A DNA stretch of 64,000 nt from Anisakis pegreffii (taxonomy: Eukaryota > Nematoda > Chromadorea > Rhabditida > Anisakidae), in the NCBI GenBank assembly GCA_035041965.1, contig JAPYMA010000535.1, positions 124,001-188,000 of the forward strand, given 5' to 3'. The notes beneath the pieces are model-generated. The model was not told the DNA's origin. It was given only the letters and a program-made list of their open reading frames with translations, and did not search any database. Both the position numbers and the translations under genes were made by a program. Positions within the stretch are counted from its first letter, which is position 1; the number at the start of each line of letters is the position of its first letter. Shown piece after piece: positions 57,101 through 64,000 of the stretch.

Positions 57101-59025
57101 TCGTTCGAAGAAATTCTGGGTGTTTAACCGATTTTTCGCATTTATCGTGAAACGCTGCAGCGTTTTTTCGTCACTTTTCCTTCTGGGATTCTGCTCGATC
57201 AATTGGTGTGAAGATATTGATATGTTACTGGTCAAAGCTGAGAGTACGGTAGACTTGAATGTACTAACCCCTATAGCATCATGAAAATAGCTATGTCTCC
57301 TCGCAGAGGCCGAATTTCCCGGTGAAGTTTTGATTCTCAGAAAGCAGAGATTTTGCACAATCGAATGATGTGAAAACATTAATATGTTGCTTGGCAAACC
57401 TGAGAAGACGGATGGCTTGAATATATCAAAACTATATTTCTATAGCAATGTATAATATGTACTGTTCTATAGTGATCAAACGCATATCATTGAGCACCTC
57501 AGCGCTAGTTGAGATATTCCAAAAAAACATAGCTGTATCTTCTCAAGTGATCGAGATCGCTCAGTAAAATGTACGGTTTTCTGAATCTGGAGGTTACCGC
57601 TGATCCAGCACTGCAAAGAAATTCACATGTTACTGGGCAAACCTAAGAGTAACAATATGACAACAGCTTTTGCACGAGAATATTATGAAGTAGTAATAAT
57701 TTTAGTAATGACCAATAGCTGTTAATACGTTTACAACTCACCTCAATTAATGACAGCAATTGAAGAGAACGCCTGAAAATGGCATGCATTATGAGTATTT
57801 TCAATATTTACTGTGGTTATGAACAGAACTCGCATAGTTCTCTTCATTGCTAAAGGGAACTCGCATTATCAATAACATCATGATCGCCGACTTCATAATT
57901 TCATCTTTTGACCGGATATTGTGTTAGTGCTGCCAACATTATTCTTAATATGTCACCTGTATGCTCATTTTCGTCACTACCATGCAATGCCTCTATATCC
58001 AGCTTCTAGGCTAACACTTCTTGGTTTTGAATATTTTTGATCTTATGACACATAAATTTGACTATTAGTGATATGGTCCTTCATGAAAAACGCAGTTTCA
58101 TGCACGCGATCTTAACTGTAGTCATCACATACGTCAAGATTCATTCCCAATCTTTTTGGCATCCGGATTGAGAGTCATCCGCATCGATCATGTCCTGATT
58201 CTTCCATAACCTTTACCTCAAAAGATTTGAAAGTTTCGTCTTTTTGCCTGAATGCTTTCCTTGAGTCCAGATAAAGTCTCAAGAAGATTTATATCTAAGG
58301 TCGTCCTGTCTGCGCAGTGACCTGTAGCTGCCAGTTGTATGGGCAAGACGTGATTCTGAGTAAAAAAGTACGTTGTTATGGTTATGCTTCAAGGTAGAAA
58401 ATACACAAATAATAGGCCAAAATTTTTTATCACCAAAAATCATCCTCTTTCACAACCTGAATCACAATACGCTGCATTCAATAATAAACGAGCTTAAGAT
58501 AAAATACAATAAAAACATTCACAATATTACAATAACAAGTCATCATTCATCACTCCATAAAACCAGCGATTTGAAGAAAATGTATCACAAACATCCCATC
58601 CGACAAACCAATATATCAATGACACATTCTTGAATGGGCATAGAAATGCCATCCAAGGAATGAACCTGAGATACCAGATCACAAATTAAAGATAAAAAGT
58701 TTTTATCGAGATGAAAAAAGTTTCGACATCTGAAATAATGGCAGCTGAACAAATGCAGCATTCAGTTAATAAAAAAAGTTTCTCGAACGAGTAAAATTAC
58801 ACATGCATTTCGAGGAATATTTCAGAGTGATAAACGATGGATGAAACTTACGTGGTTAAATAAATCCAAGTGCTCACTGGTGATAAACAAAAATATCGAT
58901 GATTAGTTCGTCCCCTACGCGAAAACTCCGTGGTAAACAACAAATCTGCAAATTACCGGTAAATCTGGAAGATAAACTAATTCGGACAAAAGAATGGTCT
59001 CAAGTTGCCCAATAAACTTGAATGT
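51178..59025 (-). CDS. snx-14: Sorting nexin SNX14-like protein (5' end missing)
   Basis: Minus-strand exons: 58919-59025, 58852-58876, 57938-58002, 57742-57772, 55726-55887, 55445-55657, 55059-55235, 54732-54928, 54120-54351, 53824-53904, 53612-53744, 53352-53470, 53025-53207, 52823-52918, 52566-52723, 52226-52384, 51672-51906, 51178-51399. All junctions are in phase and encode 864 residues. Domains: PXA (about 1-130; CRHFLREL then LLPVLDLIADPDTINRL), RGS (about 131-326), a Ser/Gly-rich linker (330-430), PX (about 440-607; [22 protein letters not shown]) and Nexin_C (about 690-864, ending YPKLNKQLSYVLLDVLVQKLLP). This order and the C-terminal sequence point to SNX14 rather than SNX13 or SNX25. 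The animal protein is an ER membrane protein at ER-lipid droplet contacts; loss causes a cerebellar ataxia in people. The N-terminal membrane hairpin and start of PXA, about 80-100 residues, were not found; they should lie beyond 59025. The least certain joins are the four 5'-most exons and donor C|GTTCGT at 53612. Confidence 0.88.
56040..57083. repeat. 27-bp minisatellite, about 39 copies, in an SNX14 intron
   Basis: The unit is TTACAG followed by about five ATAA tetramers and a final A (27 bp), repeated with almost no substitutions. Only two length variants are seen, each one tetramer different: a 23-bp unit (56453-56475) and a 31-bp unit (56665-56695). The array lies in the 1.85-kb intron between SNX14-like exons at 55887 and 57742. 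On the transcribed (minus) strand it reads as overlapping ATTTA pentamers. Because 27 is divisible by three it creates a long meaningless minus-strand frame. Confidence 0.97.
57170..57660. repeat. Copies of the 235-bp repeat family (forward orientation)
   Basis: Three related segments with the core TGTTACTGG(G)CAAACCTGAGAGTACGGTAG(G)CTTGAA occur near 57222, 57383 and 57628. They match, inverted, the array at 61516-62290. They lie in the same SNX14-like intron as the minisatellite. Confidence 0.7.
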
Positions 59026-60600
59026 CTGATGAAGAATAGCACGTTTCACTCAACAGATTTTTAAATTAACAACCATCTTCTTTCACAAAAATTCGCGTAA
59101 GATAGATAGCGTTTCTAGAATCATTCAAATCGATCATCACAATTTTAATAGGTTTTATTAACACTATTAACAAATGGGATGACATGACTTGAATGAATCA
59201 GAACCCAATACAGGAAAGAATTCGAAAATATAACACATTTTCACGTTATATATCTCAAAATGCCGAAAACTATGATGGGAGCGTCACCAGAACGAAAATG
59301 TTTAAAAAATATCGAAAAATACGAAGGCGATGCAACTAAAATAGAGAAAATATCGATGAGTATTATGAAGAGTCAAGCAAATTGCGGCATGGAACCGTGA
59401 CAAAAGATGACACCTCTAAGAAGTAATAGAAATTAGGTAATATCCGATAATATATCTCATCAAAACATACGAAATCTAGCAGAATTAAATCAAATCATAA
59501 CGTGACCCATAAAAACTGATTCGGTCATGAACTGCCAAAACACTTATTGCAGTTCAATCGGATTGGAAAGCTGAACGCGTTGAAGTTGTGAAGTAAAGAA
59601 ATGAATGTAGTACGGAATCGCTGAAGGAGAAGGGTTAAGAGTGAATGGGTGATGTGACTGAAATGAATGAGAAAATTTGCAAGATACAATGGAAGTGTAA
59701 CGCAATAAGCAATGTTGGGAATGAGAGTGACGAGACATCTCGGAAATTGGACATAAAAATCACGTATAGAAAATGGGAGGGGAGTTGTGTAAGGGAGTAT
59801 GCAAGGCATGCATTCCTTCTGAATAGATACCTCAATCAGAAGCTGTTCTCCCGTACTCTAATCATTCAACACGTTCTCTTCTCGGTTTTTACATCTAATT
59901 TCCACGATGTTTCATCACTCTCATACCTTCCACTACCCACTGCATTACATTCCCATTATGTTTTATTAATTTTCTTATTACCTCCAGATGTATCACCGGT
60001 TCAATCTCACTTCTATTTCTCCTCCTAACCTGAACTTATTCATTTCCTCATCACACCTTTTCTCTTAAATTTCGATTACCAATGGAAATGATGTGTGCAA
60101 ACCAAATTGCCACAACAGCACAAACGAAATAACCATTCATGTAACTCTCTCGAAAACACTATGCCTCAACAAATTAATTTGCTTATCGTGCTTCTCTTAG
60201 TCAAATCTATCAAATGACACAAATTACAAGAGGGCTGCAGCAAAATTATTTTCTGCAAACATGCCACAGTTCATCGAATCAACCATCACAGCTTCCATAT
60301 CCACAACTTTCAGGAGGTCATAACTCAAAACCTGATAAGACCGGAAGGATCAGTATGTGCCTTTGGATAGATCTCGGAATGATACCAAAGATTATGTGAG
60401 ATTTCATACCAAATTACTCGCTCATCATCAAGATTCAGATATCCGAATTTTGAAACACCCGTCAGTTGAAAAAATCTTGAATTTAAATTCTCCTCTTCTC
60501 AAATCTCAAGATGACTAGGCGAATGAGGAGCTTCACCAGAACCTTCTCGCATGTTGATGTGAGCGAAATAATTTTTGCCGATGTATTCCGAATCTGCTTT
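59026..60600. other. Region upstream of the visible SNX14-like exons
   Basis: It probably holds introns and the undetected 5' exons of the SNX14-like gene. The overlapping open frames at 59525-60028 (both strands) have no domain signature and non-coding composition. Confidence 0.4.
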
Positions 60601-61029
60601 AGCACTATATTTGCTACTTCTTCATGAAACATACCTGAACTATTTGAAGTTCTCGATCAAGAAAATATAGTTTTCACAATCTTGAAGTCATTAGTTGCAG
60701 GATGGATATCAAAAAACACCACGATCCCGAAAAGGCTGAGGTTACATGTGACCTCAAGTGATATATTTTGTGACCATAATTATAGGCAGTACGACCATAA
60801 AGAGCAAAATGCAATTCCTTGATGAAGCCACATCTGAAGTATTTCAGTGTTTCGCCCGGAAAGATATTTACTTTTCAGAAACTACTGTCTAACGGATATT
60901 GAAAAGTACAATGATCTTAAAAAGGCTGAAGATACAGGTGTAATGAATGGTCCATGATGATCGACAATATCCGAACAGTGATCAAAATCAACCCACAACA
61001 TACATACTTTTCTGAAACTGTAGAATCTG

Positions 61030-61300
61030 ATGACTGAGAGAAAATTACATGTTGCCGTACAAACTTGAGAGTACCGCTAGATCGAAAACGGTGATAGTGT
61101 GCATTAAAATCAGTTATGCAGCCACCTGAGATAACTTTAGAAAATCATTCATATTAATTGTAATGAATAAAATTGCCCGACAACATCTATGCTTCTTCGA
61201 AACTTGAGAATCTGAAGAAACCGACAGGAGGCAGAAATGATGCAGTGCAAATCTGAGGGTACCGTTACTTTGAATATAATGATCTTGATATTACTGTACT
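61030..61300. repeat. Copies of the 235-bp repeat family (forward orientation)
   Basis: Two diverged copies of the core (near 61045 and 61235: TTACATGTTGC..AAACTTGAGAGTACCG and TGCAAATCTGAGGGTACCG), in the orientation of the 57.2-57.7 kb copies. Confidence 0.6.
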
Positions 61301-61515
61301 CTTATACCTACTGAATAATACAAATACTGTGTATCGGAATAAGCGGCTCAGATAACTGAGATGACATCAGAAAATCATCAGTACTTCTTGGAGCAAGCGA
61401 AATCGCTCGACAACACATATATTATCATGAAACAAGAGAAACTGGGAAACTCGACGGTGTGAAGAAACCGTAAGAATTCTGAGCAAATCTGATTCAGAAT
61501 ATATCATACATTTAG

Positions 61516-62290
61516 CCGAGCAGTTCTGCTTACTTGAGGAGATGTAGCTATTTTCTTAGAGCTATCTTAACTAGCAGAGTGGCGCTATTTCATATTGATT
61601 GTATACATCAATCTACACGCTACTATAGCATTTTAGGGGTTACCATCTTCATGCTAACAGTACTCTCAGGTTTACCCTGTAACCTATGAATTTCTCTGTA
61701 ACATTCGATTCCTCGGAACCTCTAGATTCAGAATATTATAAATTTTCTCGAGCAATTCTGTTTACGTGAGGAGATACAGCAGTTTTCTCAAATCAATCTC
61801 AAATAGCGCAGTGCGCTCATTCATATACATTGTATCACTATAGATGAATGTATACATTATTATAACTCTATAGGAGTCACCATCTTCCAGCCACCGGTAC
61901 CTTCAGGTTTGTCCCATAACACATAAATTTCTCTACACCATTCGGTTTCTCAGAACCTCTAGATTCAGAATATCATATGATTTCCCGAGCAGTTCTACTT
62001 ACTTAAGGAAATATAGCTATTTTCTTAAATATATCTCAAAGTTATAAAGGTTCCATCTTTAAGCCTACCGTACCCTCGGGTATGTCCAGTAACATGTGAA
62101 TTTATTTGCAACATTCGATTCCTCAGAACTTCTAGATTCAGAATATCATATATCTTCCCGAGCAGTTCTGCTTACTTGAGGAAATATAGCTATTTTCTTA
62201 AGTATATCTCAAAGCTATAAAGGTTCCATCTTTAAGCTTACCGTACTCTCAGATTTGCCCACTAACATATGTTGCTGGGCGAACCTGGGA
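61516..62290. repeat. Tandem array of a ~235-bp repeat, four copies
   Basis: A conserved segment, CGAGCAGTTCTGCTTACTTG, recurs starting near 61516, 61749, 61986 and 62158, i.e. spacings of about 233, 237 and 172 bp (the third unit has lost about 60 bp). Each unit also has the string CTCTAGATTCAGAATAT and the inverse of the GGCAAACCTGAGAGTACGGT core. Copies are diverged, so the array is old compared with the 27-bp minisatellite. Confidence 0.85.
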
Positions 62291-62312
62291 GTAAGGTAGG
62301 CTTGAAGATGGC
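62222..62312. repeat. Large imperfect inverted repeat, ~45-bp arms
   Basis: The left arm (about 62222-62266) and right arm (about 62267-62312) are reverse complements over about 45 bases with roughly seven mismatches. The centre is at ACATATGT near 62266. It forms where a forward and an inverted copy of the 235-bp family abut. Confidence 0.8.
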
Positions 62313-62329
62313 ACCCATATATGGCTTTC

Positions 62330-62365
62330 GTATAGTTTGTACAGTATAAACTGCACAAACTATAC
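62330..62365. repeat. 16-bp inverted repeat with 4-base loop
   Basis: GTATAGTTTGTACAGT (62330-62345), loop ATAA, then its reverse complement with one mismatch (62350-62365). It could fold as a hairpin; function unknown. Confidence 0.9.
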
Positions 62366-62991
62366 AAAATGGTGAATGGTTTGCGCTTGATACGATTCGA
62401 CAAGGCTAAAATATGAAGCAGTCAATTTTGAAACATTGTTTGAATGATCCCCGATGACCATTTTACAGGGTAACATGTATATCTATAAACAAAGTAATAT
62501 GAACATGAATATCTATATCAAATCAGTCAGCGTTCTGCTTTCTCACCCTCGAAAATTTGATTGACCGATCAACTTTCATTAAGTTTCTTCACCTCGTTCA
62601 GCTTTCATCACTCTCACATTTCTTCTTTTCATCACACGGCCGTAGTTGCACGTTCACACTTCTTACTTGTTTACATGCTTCACCATGCAGTATTCCTTCG
62701 CCGTCTGAAACTTACTCAAACACCACTGTTGTTTTCATAACGATGTCCACACGTTACTGTTCAACAGAGGACGGTGTGACGTCTGAAGGCTGCTTATACA
62801 GTTGACGATTTCCATGAATGAGAAAAGACAATTCAACACATGCATTGACTAGTATCGATTTTTCAGTATACGTGAGACCTCATTAGTTCACAATGCGATT
62901 TACAGCGAGTGGTTAAATGAATTTCCGAGTTTGAGACAATGTGCAGAATACTTTTCGGATGAACTTTTTAGTTATAGCTCACTATCGCAAC

Positions 62992-63033
62992 TTGCATATT
63001 TTATAATCGTTCCAACGATTATAAAATATGCAA
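62992..63033. repeat. Perfect 20-bp palindrome
   Basis: The arms 62992-63011 and 63014-63033 are perfect reverse complements separated by CC. Almost no loop means cruciform potential, not a microRNA-type precursor. Confidence 0.95.
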
Positions 63034-63776
63034 AATATTGATCTCAGCGAAATTGTAGAACAATGCATCACCAAAACAACAGCCTACATGATAGTTCCAT
63101 TGATGCAAAATAATTTGACTGTTTCAAAAAGTTTCTTTTGAGAAAATGACTGAATGCCAATAACTATATGGAAAAAAAAACTAGGAATGACGTTAAGAAA
63201 TACCATCGAACATGACAACGAATGGTCCTCTCTTCCTCAGTTAATACGAAAACTCAGATGAATGATAGATATTGCACCTCGGTTCCGATTAATTACTTAT
63301 ACCTGCGGTCATGCTCGTTCCGTGCACCATCTATTAACCTGATTCATTCGCAGTACTTCATGTTATGTATCTTTCATTATTTAACTCAATTAATTGAATT
63401 CAGGTAATTGCTTTGGAAGGTGCTAACCACATCAGCGAAGAAAAAAATATTGTGAAGAACAGTTCGGTGACAATTATCAATTTTTAATGTATGTTTCGAT
63501 TTCATTTCCATGCGCACTTTTTGCTCGATTAACTTCGCTAATTTGCATATTTTCTTATAACCATTTTTTCGAGAATAAACTTTCCGACACAATAATCATG
63601 TCTAGTCCGTTGTTGTTTCTCAGTCTTTGGCTTTTCAAGTTGAAATGTACTAATTGCATTACCACCGTTGAATTAATATCGTTATTATCACTGAACTGAA
63701 TTTTTCTGAATTTCTTTAAAATTCTCAAATCATATTATACTCTTTCAATCATATATTCTGATCTGCCCATTTTTAG

Positions 63777-63834
63777 ATTTTTTCGAATTGTTAGCAGGTT
63801 GGTGGAGGGCAGCTCATTTGGAGCAGCAAAAAAA
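63777..63834 (+). CDS. Possible internal exon of a plus-strand gene running off the window
   Basis: An open stretch lies between a consensus acceptor (CCCATTTTTAG) and a perfect donor (AAAAAAA|GTAAGTTT). One frame is open throughout, giving FFRIVSRLVEGSSFGAAKK (phase 2 in, phase 0 out). It is too short to assign a family, and its partner exons are not visible. Confidence 0.35.
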
Positions 63835-63973
63835 GTAAGTTTCAATCAAGTTTTAAGCATTTCCGTTATTTGATTTACTTATTTATTCGGTGGTGTTGAG
63901 CGGTCGGTCGCTTAGGTCGCTCTCGTGTTAGGGCCAACCGGGCCAACCCGGCTTTTCAATTTTCCAATATTGG

Positions 63974-64000
63974 CCTGCCCGCCTAGCCAGCGGGATGGCG
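63974..64000. repeat. Edge of a fourth copy of the 280-bp repeat family
   Basis: The last bases of the window carry the family core CCCGCCTAGCCAGCGGG, here a perfect 5-bp-stem hairpin, preceded by TTGGCCTG and followed by ATGGCG. The sequence before it (GC-rich, GGGCCAACCGGGCCAACCCGG) does not match the other copies, so this is a truncated or variant copy. Confidence 0.65.

Noticed and set aside
59525..60028. Overlapping open frames on both strands upstream of SNX14
   Set aside because: They lack PXA or membrane-hairpin features expected of the missing SNX14 N-terminus, and their codon composition is like intergenic DNA.

Overview
The window looks like AT-rich genomic DNA of a nematode-type animal. 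The evidence is small multi-exon genes, coding exons clearly richer in G+C than their surroundings, short introns (one of 42 nt), a RAB-3 protein nearly identical to nematode/animal RAB-3, splice acceptors lying directly on or just before start codons, and many dispersed repeats. No bacterial gene organisation is present. All gene models below were assembled by hand from splice-compatible, phase-consistent exons plus recognition of protein families; no alignment program was run.

Layout. 1-11.8 kb: no gene recognised; one recent ~426-bp tandem duplication. 11.87-14.10 kb (minus): complete rab-3 in four coding exons, with a ~280-bp dispersed repeat inside its second intron and a sister copy just upstream of the gene. 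14.1-29.9 kb: a gene desert with a third copy of that repeat and short tandem repeats. 29.9-32.9 kb (plus): an eight-exon gene for an unrecognised charged protein, followed at 34.4-35.3 kb by two plus-strand exons that encode a C-terminal membrane anchor and could be an alternative 3' end of it or a separate gene. 36.0-42.1 kb (minus): two same-strand genes 234 bp apart, an NKAIN-family tetraspan membrane protein (upstream; possible extra N-terminal exon at 46.6-46.7 kb) and a Ser/Gln-rich unknown protein (downstream), an operon-like arrangement. 42.1-51.2 kb: essentially no genes, with a 140-bp hAT-like MITE at 49.07-49.21 kb. 51.2-59.0 kb (minus): a sorting nexin of the SNX14 type (PXA-RGS-PX-Nexin_C), 864 residues visible over 19 exons, N-terminus not found. 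One of its introns holds a nearly perfect array of about 39 units of 27 bp. 59-64 kb: a cluster of a ~235-bp repeat in both orientations, two strong palindromes, a possible plus-strand exon and the edge of a fourth copy of the 280-bp repeat family.

Functionally, rab-3 (synaptic vesicle GTPase), NKAIN (partner of the Na+/K+-ATPase beta subunit in neurons of other animals) and SNX14 (ER/lipid-droplet membrane sorting nexin) are all membrane or neuronal proteins. I see no evidence for a linked pathway beyond the possible NKAIN operon. The most unusual sequence-level observation is splice-site usage: about a quarter of the deduced 3' splice sites end in AAG (often TTGAAG) and several 5' splice sites begin GTTGG or GTTCG.
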